From the NCBI RefSeq assembly GCF_007859735.1, contig NZ_SIHI01000012.1, positions 31,099 to 95,098 on the forward strand: 64,000 nt of DNA, in the 5' to 3' direction. Below the pieces are notes generated by a model, which was not told where the DNA came from, did no database searches, and saw nothing but the letters and a program-made list of their open reading frames with translations. Source of the stretch: Thalassoglobus neptunius. GTDB lineage: Bacteria; Planctomycetota; Planctomycetia; Planctomycetales; Planctomycetaceae. This document shows, piece by piece, positions 1-9,039 of this stretch (within the stretch, counting starts at the first letter, position 1; the number at the start of each line of letters is the position of its first letter). The position numbers were made by a program, and so were the translations under genes.

Positions 1-50
1 GTGCGAAAGTCTCCAGCAACCAGAAACTTACGTTCAATTTCGATGCCCAT
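1..50 (-). CDS. CYTH-domain protein, N-terminus only (cut by window edge)
   Basis: The minus strand opens with ATG at 50 and reads MGIEIERKFLVAGDFR before the window ends. E-x-E-x-K (EIERK) followed by a hydrophobic FLV is the N-terminal signature of the CYTH (triphosphate tunnel metalloenzyme) family. These enzymes bind triphosphates and metal through acidic and basic residues lining a beta-barrel tunnel. Bacterial members are inorganic triphosphatases or class IV adenylate cyclases, and 16 residues cannot tell them apart. The gene starts 8 bp after the def stop codon on the same strand, so the two are probably cotranscribed. Confidence 0.72.
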   Translation of the reverse strand, partial: MGIEIERKFLVAGDFR

Positions 51-58
51 GCCGCTTG

Positions 59-706
59 TTACTCGGTATCCAGTTTCGGAGGGGTCATGCGATAGACGGA
101 TGTGTCGACATATCCTGAAGGAACCCCTCCACCCGCTGCCATTTCTTTGAGGTTCTTTTCGAGCTCTTGATCCGACTGGAAATGCCCCGCCTGTTGAGCG
201 TCTCGAAAATTGGCTTCGAATTCGGGAAGGATCAGGTCAACGTCTTCGCTGTTTGCTTCTTCACGCATTCGATCGGTGAACATCACACCATCGAGATGAT
301 CCGATTCGTGCTGCACAACTCGGGAAGGAAGCTCACTCAGATCCATAGAGAACCCTTGACCGGACAGATCGAATGCCTCGATTGTCACCTGCTCGGACCG
401 CGTGACATCGCCATACAGCCCAGGCAGACTCAAGCACCCCTCCTCACCCACAACACTTCCGCGACGTTTTCGGATCACAGGATTGATGAAAACGAGTTCT
501 TCATCCGGTTCGTCAGCACGTGCTGCAAGATTGACGATAAAGAAACGAAACGGAAGCCCCACCTGATTGGCGGCCAGACCAATTCCATTCGCTTCGTACA
601 TCAACTCGAACATCCGTTGAATTGTTTTCCTCAACGAACTGTCGATCCGCTGCACGTCGACTGACTGGAATCGTAATGCTGGATGGGGGAAGTGAATGAT
701 CTCCAT
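59..706 (-). CDS. def: Peptide deformylase
   Basis: This enzyme removes the formyl group from the N-terminal methionine of new proteins in the cytoplasm. All three family motifs are visible in the 215-residue product: GIGLAANQVG at 41-50, EEGCLSLPG with metal-ligand Cys91, and QHESDHLDG with metal ligands His133 and His137 and catalytic Glu134. I start at the ATG at 706 (MEIIHFPHPALR) because deformylases begin just before this sequence. A TTG 12 codons upstream would add residues unlike the family. The C-terminal tail of about 70 residues after the HExxH motif is longer than in E. coli. The next gene downstream encodes a CYTH protein 8 bp away, and no formyltransferase gene is beside it. Confidence 0.95.
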   Translation of the reverse strand: MEIIHFPHPALRFQSVDVQRIDSSLRKTIQRMFELMYEANGIGLAANQVGLPFRFFIVNLAARADEPDEELVFINPVIRKRRGSVVGEEGCLSLPGLYGDVTRSEQVTIEAFDLSGQGFSMDLSELPSRVVQHESDHLDGVMFTDRMREEANSEDVDLILPEFEANFRDAQQAGHFQSDQELEKNLKEMAAGGGVPSGYVDTSVYRMTPPKLDTE

Positions 707-936
707 AGTCGACTTTGCGTTTCCCTGTGTGAAATAAGGCAATCAACCACCAGTGTTGTCAATTTCAGTGAAACGGACAAGCGGCGTGCACCGGGAATTC
801 TGTGGTTCGTCTTATTCGACAGGCCATTTCAACAGTTGTTGCCACACCGCAGAACCGTGTTCACCACCCACCGGATGAAACTCGTTCGATACGTGTGACC
901 ACTGCGTTTCGCCACGAGGCAACATCTTCGAAACGA

Positions 937-1308
937 TCAGTCCTGACCGTGCATTTCGCGCGGAGGATAACCAGCCCAGACAAGAGGTTTGGCCAGTTTG
1001 TCTGCCTGTTTCGTTTCAAGGCTTTTCAGAATCTCGAGCACTGTCCCGGTTTTGGCGAGCTGAGCTTTCAACTTCTTGAGCACATCGCCAGGAATATTGA
1101 TCGAGCCAGCTCCTTCTCCGCCCTCGAGATAACTTCCCTTTTGATCGAAGACAGCCCAGTAAATGGTTCTCGGATGACGTTTCGCGCCATCCCGAGCCTT
1201 CTCTGCGCCGCCTCCCTTTACTCGTTGTCCGCTGACTGTATACAGATCACGCCGTTCAAAGATAACGGCAATGATGTTCCAGTCTTTTCCACCGAACAAC
1301 CCAAACAT
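937..1308 (-). CDS. Conserved hypothetical protein, small and soluble
   Basis: The product has about 123 residues and begins MFGLFGGKDWNIIAVIFERRD. The ATG at 1308 is chosen because AGGAGAG lies just upstream. A longer frame reaching 1410 has no such site and would run through a terminator-like hairpin. The protein is mixed alpha/beta with a lysine-rich helix near residues 73-95 and no signal peptide or membrane segment. I do not recognise the family. Its compact, well-conserved look suggests a real cytoplasmic protein. The neighbours def and the TPR protein do not point to a role. Confidence 0.7.
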   Translation of the reverse strand: MFGLFGGKDWNIIAVIFERRDLYTVSGQRVKGGGAEKARDGAKRHPRTIYWAVFDQKGSYLEGGEGAGSINIPGDVLKKLKAQLAKTGTVLEILKSLETKQADKLAKPLVWAGYPPREMHGQD

Positions 1309-1396
1309 GTGACTCTCCTGCGTTCCGACGGCGCGTCGTGTCCTGACCACAATTGACGACGGTGTCAATTGACGGAACGCCATTGAAACCAAGCCA

Positions 1397-1422
1397 GCCC
1401 CCTGAGTCAATCGACAGGGGGC
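1397..1422 (-). terminator. Terminator-like hairpin downstream of the TPR gene
   Basis: GCCCCCTG (1397-1404) and CAGGGGGC (1415-1422) form a perfect 8-bp GC-rich stem with a 10-nt loop. It lies about 70 bp after the stop of the minus-strand TPR gene and before the start of the next minus-strand gene. On the minus strand the stem is followed by TGGCTTGGTTT, a poor U-tract, so efficiency is uncertain. Confidence 0.5.
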
Positions 1423-1490
1423 GGTTTTACCGGGTGCGCCGTCATCGCAAGATCGATCATTTTCCGTCGGTTCGAAGCAATTGAAATGCT

Positions 1491-3320
1491 CTAGTAGCTG
1501 ATTTCCTCGACATTACGATCTGCATAGTTCACGTCATCCGTGAATGATGGGGCGTCTCCTCCGTCCGACGATTCCATGGAAACAGGTCGTGCGGTTGTGA
1601 CCGTCACCGGATCATTCAAATAGGCTTCCCGCATACGGAATGCAATTTGATCATCACCGACCTGCACCGACGAAATTGTCATTGCGGAAGGACTCGAAAC
1701 AGCCACAGCACCCCGGCCGAATGTTCGGTTCTGGCCGATCAATTGCACGCGGACGACTGTTGTATCCGGATAGGTGAGTGCGATTTCGACTTCCGGGGCT
1801 GGGGTATTCGAACCGAGTGGAGACCCCCAATTGACGTTTTCTGCAAATCGCAGGTCGTAAAAACCGTTTCCGGGTTGAACACTCGGATCGGCAAGCTTGG
1901 TTCCACCCTGCCGGACTTCGAAGCTCGCCAAATGGAGCTGCCATGCATATCCCACTCGGAGCGTCAACTGGTCGCGCCCGAATGAACTCTGTGGAAACGC
2001 GGCAAGTGAAGCATGAATGCTTCGCATCACGAACTCGGGAGTTCGGTCCGGTCCGACGAGAGCCGAACAACGCAGCAACACAGGCGCGGGAAGATGCGCC
2101 ACGACTCGGGGATCCTGGATCAATTTCGCCAGCTTTTCTTCATCACGAGCGAAGTAGTAAAGAGACGCCAGAAAGACATGGCTACGAGGTTCTTCAAGTC
2201 CAACGTCCAGATTTCGCAAAATGGCATCTTCGGCCATCGCGATCTGTCCATGACGCTGGAGCACTCTCGCAGCGACAAGATTGGCTTCCCAGACATCCGG
2301 CGAATAATTCAATGCCTTCTGTGCATAGAGGACCGCTGAAGAGTCCCCTCGATAGTCTTGAATCGCTGCACAATTCGCCATTGCCGTTGCCAGCATATCG
2401 TCTTTGCGAAAGTGATCGCGACCGATTTTATCGAGGTAATCATAGGTTTCGAGCGCTTCATCGAGTTGTCCGAGTTCCTGCTGTGTGCGGCTCAGATAAT
2501 ACCAGTACGGCGGATAGGCAATCATGTAAGACTTCATCCGCTGAAGAATTCGCAAACGACGTTCGGCATCTTCCTGGTTCGCTGCTTCTTCGAGGTGATC
2601 AAGATCGTCCCCACGGACCAGCCATCGATCCGGAATTTCTTTCCGCCGAGCCATTTCCCAGAAAGTATCCAGCAGCTGGTTCGACCTCTTGAGGATTCCC
2701 GCAATGCGAGACTTTTCCAGCTTCAAGAGATCCATATCTCGCTGGTAGCCCTTGCTCCGGTAGTCCCACCAGCTGTTGGCTCCGGTGCGGATCGCACTCC
2801 CGAACTGAGCGGTCGCCAATTCAGTTCCAAATGCCAAAGCATCCCAAGTCAATTGACGCCGCACGGATCGACCGTGATGGGAACTGACAAGATCTTCTTC
2901 CGTTTCCGTCAAACCGATCTGCGAAATCTCATCAAGCACGGCTGAATACAGAGAGACGACTTCTTTGTCCTCGACACGCGTCAGGTTGAGGTTGTTGAGG
3001 ATCTTGGCTTCCTCTTCCCGAAGCACTTCTTCTGTTGGATTTTTTCGAATGCGATGAAATGCTGCGCGGCAGTAGTTCAACGCGACTGCAGTTTTCAATG
3101 CTTCTTCGTTCTTGAGAGCTTCCGCGATTTCATCTTTCTCCCCCGAAAGAATTCCGGTCGGCGCTTCCACTGGAGCGGCGGTCTCGGCTTCTGTTGCAGC
3201 GACTGGTTTCTCTGCAGAAACAGTTTCCTCGCCAGAGATGCATTCGCGAGAGAATGTCATCCCCCCTGACAAAATTATCAAAGCAAGAATGGTCGATCTC
3301 ATAGGTGTCTGATTGGTCAT
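1491..3320 (-). CDS. Secreted TPR-repeat protein
   Basis: The 609-residue product begins MTNQTPMRSTILALIILSGG, a basic then hydrophobic signal sequence. I use the ATG at 3320; a longer frame adds 37 residues that would bury the signal. A glutamate/alanine-rich linker (about 30-65) leads to a helical body. Around residues 265-390 are tetratricopeptide-like units (PYWYYLSRTQQELGQLDEA, ALNYSPDVWEANLVAARVL). The C-terminal 150 residues are beta-rich and end in an acidic tail. TPR units bind other proteins, so a periplasmic scaffold role is likely, but no partner is evident. The gene is transcribed alone, with a candidate terminator after it. Confidence 0.78.
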   Translation of the reverse strand: MTNQTPMRSTILALIILSGGMTFSRECISGEETVSAEKPVAATEAETAAPVEAPTGILSGEKDEIAEALKNEEALKTAVALNYCRAAFHRIRKNPTEEVLREEEAKILNNLNLTRVEDKEVVSLYSAVLDEISQIGLTETEEDLVSSHHGRSVRRQLTWDALAFGTELATAQFGSAIRTGANSWWDYRSKGYQRDMDLLKLEKSRIAGILKRSNQLLDTFWEMARRKEIPDRWLVRGDDLDHLEEAANQEDAERRLRILQRMKSYMIAYPPYWYYLSRTQQELGQLDEALETYDYLDKIGRDHFRKDDMLATAMANCAAIQDYRGDSSAVLYAQKALNYSPDVWEANLVAARVLQRHGQIAMAEDAILRNLDVGLEEPRSHVFLASLYYFARDEEKLAKLIQDPRVVAHLPAPVLLRCSALVGPDRTPEFVMRSIHASLAAFPQSSFGRDQLTLRVGYAWQLHLASFEVRQGGTKLADPSVQPGNGFYDLRFAENVNWGSPLGSNTPAPEVEIALTYPDTTVVRVQLIGQNRTFGRGAVAVSSPSAMTISSVQVGDDQIAFRMREAYLNDPVTVTTARPVSMESSDGGDAPSFTDDVNYADRNVEEISY

Positions 3321-3903
3321 AGCTCTTACTCGAATTCCAGGTTTGATTCCCTGAACCCTTCTGAGTTCCACAATACAGGTCGCCAGCAAGCAGATGTTGA
3401 GTTCTTCAGGCAGAAGCCGTGCCCAAACCATGAATTCATTGCGAAGTAGTGATTACGAAAAGCTTGAGGCCCCCGCAGAGTTTGCCCAACCTTCCTGCCC
3501 TCGTTGAACCGACAATCGCAACCGGACAAACCGGCAAGACTCGCCGGTTCGGCGTGCACCAAAACTCGCTGCACAAGACCAAAGTTGCAAAGCTTGCAAC
3601 AGCAATTTGAAGGGATTTCGAAAGTTGGACAGCTCGTCCTTCACGCAACAACACCCGAATTGCTGCGAGAAGCGTTCAGGAAGAAGCTGATTCGATGCGG
3701 GATCTCGGCAGATCTGCCGACTCTCTCGCCAATCCAGTTCGAATCACGAATGACCAGCTAGAAGCGGTCTCTTTCAGACGAATTAAGTCGTGACGGTCGC
3801 ATCCGTCACTCGCCATCAGCATGCCCGCAAACCGGCGAGACAAGCCCGTTGGCGCGTTGCCGACGGGTTTGGTTTTTCTATAGCTGGCGTCTCACTCCCG
3901 ACG
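3321..3903. other. Non-coding stretch between two minus-strand genes
   Basis: The 583 bp carry only short frames with no convincing start site or codon bias. The one clear structure is the hairpin at 3845-3867. The remainder presumably holds the promoter of the TPR gene, but no confident -35/-10 pair was seen. Confidence 0.6.
3845..3867. terminator. Hairpin terminator near the kinase 3' end
   Basis: CCCGTTGGC (3845-3853) pairs with GCCGACGGG (3859-3867), with one G-U pair and a 5-nt loop. The T-rich tail TTTGGTTTTT is on the plus-strand side. The structure sits 36 bp past the stop of the minus-strand kinase, so it may act there despite the weaker U-tract in that direction. Confidence 0.55.
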
Positions 3904-5397
3904 CTACGACTCCTGAACTCCGACCTGTGAAGCAACCTGATCGAACGCCCAGGGAATGATGTAATACAACCCGATGATCACACCCGCAATGAGGGCGATC
4001 CACACGAGCAGACCAACAAAGCCGACGGCGCTATTCGTCAGCTTCCACAGCGAACGCCACAACTTTCGCCGTTCATACTGTTTCGCCAGTTTCTGATACT
4101 CGGCCGCCAGATTGTTGTCTCGTTCTTTCGACACCTGTCGAGTCAGCATCCGCTTAGCTTCTTCTTCAAACTCGCGGAATTGGGCCAGCGGAAGGAACGG
4201 TCCTTTCGAACTCGTCGCCGCTGTCGTTTTGCCGTTCAGCTTGTCGGTTTTCATCGCTGTGACAATCTGCGGAGCAGTCATCTTTCCGACTTTCACGCGA
4301 CCGTCTGAACCGATTCGTTTGACATACCACTGCCCCGACGAATTGACCATCGTCTGGGACTTGGCAAACTCTGACGTATTACTGGCTCGGGCAGTTTTTT
4401 TCTTCGGCTTCGTCTGCGGAATTTTGGCTGAGCTCGCTTTGCTCGTCGATACAGCTCCCCCCGCCCTCTGTGGGACGATTCGTTGTGCGTCCTCAATGAA
4501 CGACAGCGATTCCCCCGCTAAACCAAGCGATTCCAGATCCGAAATCATATGCGCACACGTCTGATACCGATGTTCGCGTTTCGCTGCCAATGCCTTGTCG
4601 ATGATTAAATCGAGCCGTTCAGGGATCTCCGGATTGTGTCTCCGGGCGGAAATGAACTGGCCCTTCTCTTTGTTCATGATCAGTTCAAGCACCGATTCCC
4701 CAGTGAATGGGTTTTCTCCGGTCAACAGAAAATAAAGCGTCCCTCCGAGGGCATAGACGTCGACACGGCGGTCGACGTATTTGGCGTTCCGGGCTTGTTC
4801 GGGAGCCATGTAATGGGGCGTCCCGAGACCAGTTCCACTTTGCGTCAGTCCAAGTTCTTCGTCGTCATCAACCGCTTTGGCGAGACCGAGATCCGAGACC
4901 TTGATCACACCTTTTTTGGTGACAAGAATGTTATCTGGCTTCACATCACGGTGAATCATTCCCATCTCGTGGGCATGTTCCAGGGCGTCTGCACAGATAA
5001 GTGCGGTGAGAATGGCATCCGGCACACTCAAGCGACCGAGTTGATCCACCCAATCCTGCATGCTCTGTCCGTCCATGAGTTCCATGGCGACATAGTTGTA
5101 GCCCTTTTCCTCTCCAACAGCGTAGCAAGTCACGACATTTGGATGATCGATCCGGGCCATGGCTCGCGCTTCGCGGATAAAGCGTTCAACAAACCCCGGC
5201 TTTTGTGCAAACTCTTTGGAAAGCACTTTCACCGCACAGTCACGATCGAGACTGATCTGATGCCCAAGATAGACAGTCCCCATCCCACCTTTGCCAAGCT
5301 TCCTTTTCAGGAGGAAGTCCCCGAGCACCGTCGATTTCCTGTCACCTGACATTCCGGTGGTTCCGTTTAGTTGAATCGAATTAGATGCAACAGTCAT
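3904..5397 (-). CDS. Membrane-anchored Ser/Thr protein kinase with GYF_2-like module
   Basis: This 497-residue Hanks-type kinase has its catalytic domain at about 26-290: glycine loop GKGGMGTVYLG (35-45), ATP-binding Lys57, catalytic loop HRDVKPDN with Asp151, magnesium-binding DLG at 169 (in place of DFG), and LGTPHYMAPEQ. Residues about 357-415 (QWYVKRIGSDGRVKVGKMTAPQ) resemble the GYF_2/DUF4339 module, which in other proteins binds peptides. One transmembrane helix near 460-485 (VGLLVWIALIAGVIIGLYYI) leaves only a few residues outside, so sensing through a large extracellular domain is unlikely. All active-site residues are present. The gene stands alone between aspS and the TPR gene. Confidence 0.93.
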   Translation of the reverse strand: MTVASNSIQLNGTTGMSGDRKSTVLGDFLLKRKLGKGGMGTVYLGHQISLDRDCAVKVLSKEFAQKPGFVERFIREARAMARIDHPNVVTCYAVGEEKGYNYVAMELMDGQSMQDWVDQLGRLSVPDAILTALICADALEHAHEMGMIHRDVKPDNILVTKKGVIKVSDLGLAKAVDDDEELGLTQSGTGLGTPHYMAPEQARNAKYVDRRVDVYALGGTLYFLLTGENPFTGESVLELIMNKEKGQFISARRHNPEIPERLDLIIDKALAAKREHRYQTCAHMISDLESLGLAGESLSFIEDAQRIVPQRAGGAVSTSKASSAKIPQTKPKKKTARASNTSEFAKSQTMVNSSGQWYVKRIGSDGRVKVGKMTAPQIVTAMKTDKLNGKTTAATSSKGPFLPLAQFREFEEEAKRMLTRQVSKERDNNLAAEYQKLAKQYERRKLWRSLWKLTNSAVGFVGLLVWIALIAGVIIGLYYIIPWAFDQVASQVGVQES

Positions 5398-5673
5398 AGG
5401 ATTTCAATTGGTCGAGATTGAGGTTTGCCTAACCTGTCCGTTGGCTCACTCAATCTTGGACCATGAAATCCATCTCGGCAATGATTCTTCTCTCCATCCA
5501 AGCCGGATTATGCGCAGGATCAACCGATCAATCCATAACCGCGTCATGAATCGTGAAAAACTTCCCTCAATTCTTCAGAAATCGAGCGCCTTCCCGTCAA
5601 CACAATCCTCCGATCGTTCGGAATGATGCTCGCGAAGCAATTAAGGGTTTCCGGAAGACACCCCTGATGAGAG

Positions 5674-7470
5674 TCACTCAGGGAGATCGATCTTGATGTT
5701 GAGATCGCGCAGCTGTCGTTGATCGACTTCAGATGGCGCACCCATCATCAGGTCGGAAGCCTTCTGAGTTTTCGGAAACGCGATGACGTCACGAATGTTG
5801 TCGGTTCCGGTCATCAACATCACCCATCGATCAAGACCAAGGGCGATTCCTCCATGTGGCGGAGCTCCATATCGCAACGCCTGAAGAAGGAAGCCAAAGC
5901 GTTCTTCAGCTTCTTCTGCGTCGATGTTGAGCAGGTCGAAGATCTTCTGCTGAATGGCTGGATCGTGAATACGAATACTTCCACTGGCTGCTTCGTATCC
6001 GTTGCAGACAAGATCGTAAGACAACGCCCGAATCTTGGATGGATCGCTTTCGAAGTACTCCACATCGTCGGGATGAACAGCACAGAACGGGTGATGTTCG
6101 GCATCCCAGCGATTTTCGTCTTCGTTCCACGTGACGAGCGGGAATTCAACAACCCACAAGCAATTCAATTCTTTGGGATCGTAAAGCTCCAGGTCCTTGG
6201 CAAGGTGATTTCGAAGCGCCGCCAGAGCCGCACAGGTGACGGGATAGGTATCGGCCACGAAAACGAGAAGGTCGCCGTCGTTGCCTCCCATGCGTTCGAC
6301 GATGGCAGCCTGTTCTTTCTCGTCAAAGAATTTGGCAATCGACGAATCGAGCCCGCCGTTCGCGACTTTGAAGTAAGCGAGACCTTTCGCTCCGTATTCT
6401 CCGACAAGGTTCTTCAGATCGTTGTCGAGGACTCTTCGGGAGTATTTCTCTGCTCCGCCAGGCACACACAACCCGCGCACTTTCCCGCCACTTCCCACAG
6501 TATTCTTGAAGACACCGAATCCCGACTCTTCGACGAGATCAGAGATGTCCGTCAATTCCATTCCGAAACGAAGGTCCGGTTTGTCCGTTCCGAACCGCTC
6601 CATCACTTCGGCGTGCGTATAGCGAGGCAATGGCGTGGGAAGCTTTTCCCCGCGAACATCTTTGACCATGCGTGCGAGAAGACCATCGATCGCAGAGAGA
6701 ATGTCTTCCTGCTCGACAAATGACATCTCAATATCGATTTGCGAGAACTCAGGCTGGCGATCGGCCCGCAGGTCTTCGTCCCGGAAGCACTTCGCAATTT
6801 GATAGTACCGGTCGTATCCGGAGACCATCAGAATCTGTTTGAATAACTGAGGAGACTGTGGAAGCGCGTAAAATGCACCTTCGTGGACTCGTGAGGGAAC
6901 CAGATAGTCTCGAGCCCCTTCAGGCGAGCTGCGGCCGAGAATCGGAGTTTCGATCTCGATGAAATCGAGTTCATCGAAGTAGTTCCGAACTGACCGGGTC
7001 AGCTGGTGACGAAGGAACATTTTGTTCTGCAAGGCCGGTCGTCGCAGATCGATAAACCGGTACTGCAATCGCAACTCTTCGTTGGCCAGCGATTCTCCGC
7101 GTGGTTCGAACGGGGGCGTCTTGCTCTTGTTCAGAACGACAAGATGATTCGCTCGCAGCTCGATTTCTCCAGTGGCGAGCTTGGGATTCTTGTTATCTTC
7201 CCCGCGGCTCACAACTTCGCCGGTCACCTGAATGACGTCTTCATGGCGAATCGTTGATGACAGCTGCTGAATCTCACTCGACTCTTCCATCCGGAAGGCA
7301 ATTTGAGTGATTCCGTATCGATCACGCAGGTCGATGAAGACAACACCGCCGTGGTCGCGATACTTATCCGCCCATCCACAGAGGGTCACAGTTTGTCCGA
7401 TCTGATCGGCCCGAAGTTGTCCGCAAGTCGCTGTTCGTAGCACGAAACTGGTATCCTTTGAAATTCCCAC
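5674..7470 (-). CDS. aspS: Aspartyl-tRNA synthetase
   Basis: This class II enzyme charges tRNA(Asp), and in some bacteria also tRNA(Asn), with aspartate. The 598-residue length is normal for the bacterial type. In order it has an anticodon-binding OB fold (about 10-115, [24 protein letters not shown]), motif 1, motif 2 ([18 protein letters not shown]), the bacterial GAD insertion (about 290-420), and motif 3 ([15 protein letters not shown]) near the C-terminus. I cannot decide by eye whether it is discriminating. A perfect hairpin lies in the 5' leader 14 nt before the ATG. Confidence 0.97.
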   Translation of the reverse strand: MGISKDTSFVLRTATCGQLRADQIGQTVTLCGWADKYRDHGGVVFIDLRDRYGITQIAFRMEESSEIQQLSSTIRHEDVIQVTGEVVSRGEDNKNPKLATGEIELRANHLVVLNKSKTPPFEPRGESLANEELRLQYRFIDLRRPALQNKMFLRHQLTRSVRNYFDELDFIEIETPILGRSSPEGARDYLVPSRVHEGAFYALPQSPQLFKQILMVSGYDRYYQIAKCFRDEDLRADRQPEFSQIDIEMSFVEQEDILSAIDGLLARMVKDVRGEKLPTPLPRYTHAEVMERFGTDKPDLRFGMELTDISDLVEESGFGVFKNTVGSGGKVRGLCVPGGAEKYSRRVLDNDLKNLVGEYGAKGLAYFKVANGGLDSSIAKFFDEKEQAAIVERMGGNDGDLLVFVADTYPVTCAALAALRNHLAKDLELYDPKELNCLWVVEFPLVTWNEDENRWDAEHHPFCAVHPDDVEYFESDPSKIRALSYDLVCNGYEAASGSIRIHDPAIQQKIFDLLNIDAEEAEERFGFLLQALRYGAPPHGGIALGLDRWVMLMTGTDNIRDVIAFPKTQKASDLMMGAPSEVDQRQLRDLNIKIDLPE

Positions 7471-7483
7471 TCATCCCGGACCA

Positions 7484-7503
7484 CAGTGTTCAACCGAACA
7501 CTG
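7484..7503 (-). promoter_or_regulatory. Perfect hairpin in the aspS leader
   Basis: CAGTGTTC (7484-7491) and GAACACTG (7496-7503) form an 8-bp perfect stem with a 4-nt loop, ending 14 nt upstream of the aspS ATG. In RNA it would sit where the ribosome loads. As DNA it could be a dyad operator. No T-box elements were seen. Confidence 0.4.
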
Positions 7504-7717
7504 ATCTTTCCCGGGGAAGCGGGCATTATAGGGGACCAGAAGACTCACTCAATGTTGGTCTAAGCGTGAGAACCAGATTCTGAATAGAATCTTTGGAAAC
7601 TCATTGCCCTGCGTCTCGATCAGAAGGCGCTGAATTCGATTTCCTCAGCCCCTGCCGATTCCAGCGGAACCGCTCAAGCCAGAACAATCGAAGAGACACC
7701 AAACAGAGAGCGATCAA

Positions 7718-9010
7718 TTACGCCACGTGCCGGCGTTCACGGAACCGGGCAATCGTCGCTCCTGTCCCGAGCAGCAATGTCAGGACTCCGACGCCTCCTC
7801 CCAACAGCCACAGCCGTTCAGCCACTTCGTGACGCGACCAATGCTGATGAAGCGTTTCTCGCACACCTTCATCGAAGTTGAGCTTCCAGTGAACCTGATA
7901 GACTTCTGACGAGAGTCCATCCACTTCGAAAGGCCAGGTCACAATGATGACTTCCTTGAGTGCGGCTGCATCCAGGAGCGCGTTCTTCGTGACGATCGTT
8001 TGATCCATTTCCGGAGAGTTTTCCCGCACATATTTCTGTACCAGCGACGTCGCCTTCGGCCAGAGTTCTCTTTCCGCTTCATCGACGGTTGAATAACGCT
8101 TGGACGTGAGCAGAATTTCATCGTCGACGGGAACCACCTGTCGGTTTCGACTCGTATTCGCGGTCCATTCGGGCATTTCGTCAAGGATCTCAGAGTGACC
8201 GGTGAGCCCCGTATACTCAATTCGCACGATCTTTTTCGGCTCCAGTTTTCTTTCGAGCGAGGCAACTTCATCGTCAGTGACGGGAATTTGACTCCTGACG
8301 AAACTTCCATCGATCACCGGATCTGATGACACCGCTTCAGCTTGAACAGCCCCGCCTGTCGTCGCAAGCTGCACGCTGCCATCATCCGACGACATCTCGT
8401 GCATTTCATGCATTGCCACATTCTGGTGAACGGCCGTACTGGAAATCCCAAACATTGCGCCGGACAACAGCAGTCCGACAACAGCCGCAAACATCAGCGA
8501 TGGTGACTTTTTTGCTCCCCAGACAACGACCCACACGCCAATCGAAAAGAGTCCCAAAGTCATGAGCAAACCGAGCCGCGTCACCGAAACATCCTGATAA
8601 ATGATTGTGGCAGGATGATCTCCTGTTGAGCTAGAAGCCATACTCCCTTCGGCAGCAGCAGCCACGTCTTCGGGAGGTTGAGGCGTCTCGGGCATCGGTG
8701 GAGTGGGCGGATTCGACGCGTCGAACGATTCATCTCCTGGAAAACCGGTCGTCAGCTGGCTCATCTCAAGAGACAACTGCTCCGCCGCCAAGGCTCGTTG
8801 ATGCTCGGCTTCTACTCTTGCTGCATTGACGGATTGAGAACGTGCATAAAACACCAGCGCACCGATACCGATGACCACCTGGATGCCAAACAGCGTGACA
8901 ATCAGCCCGACCCAACGAGACTCACCAGTCGTATTGACGGACTTGACGAGCCAGGCGATGACACCGCTCACGACAGCCATAACAATGAGAAATTCAATCA
9001 TCGAAAACAC
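7718..9010 (-). CDS. Multi-spanning membrane protein of unknown function
   Basis: The 430-residue product has an N-terminal helix (FSMIEFLIVMAVVSGVIAW), a second helix around 32-52 and a coiled-coil stretch about 58-85. A proline-rich linker follows, then helices near 145-190, a soluble domain of about 200 residues, and a last helix (LWLLGGGVGVLTLLLG) before a basic C-terminus. The frame ATG at 9010 begins right after a hydrophobic-protein-like leader. It lies 29 bp after the kinase gene on the same strand, so FHA protein, kinase and this protein probably form one transcription unit. It could be a kinase substrate or partner, but no sequence motif shows this. Confidence 0.78.
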   Translation of the reverse strand: MFSMIEFLIVMAVVSGVIAWLVKSVNTTGESRWVGLIVTLFGIQVVIGIGALVFYARSQSVNAARVEAEHQRALAAEQLSLEMSQLTTGFPGDESFDASNPPTPPMPETPQPPEDVAAAAEGSMASSSTGDHPATIIYQDVSVTRLGLLMTLGLFSIGVWVVVWGAKKSPSLMFAAVVGLLLSGAMFGISSTAVHQNVAMHEMHEMSSDDGSVQLATTGGAVQAEAVSSDPVIDGSFVRSQIPVTDDEVASLERKLEPKKIVRIEYTGLTGHSEILDEMPEWTANTSRNRQVVPVDDEILLTSKRYSTVDEAERELWPKATSLVQKYVRENSPEMDQTIVTKNALLDAAALKEVIIVTWPFEVDGLSSEVYQVHWKLNFDEGVRETLHQHWSRHEVAERLWLLGGGVGVLTLLLGTGATIARFRERRHVA

Positions 9011-9039
9011 CGGAATGTCCCCTCAAGAGGCATTGATTT

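Noticed and set aside
1943..2692. Plus-strand open frame over the TPR gene
   Set aside because: It is antisense to the TPR protein and lacks a start site.
3504..3761. 85-codon plus-strand frame between the TPR and kinase genes
   Set aside because: Arg/Ser-rich with no start signal; judged non-coding.
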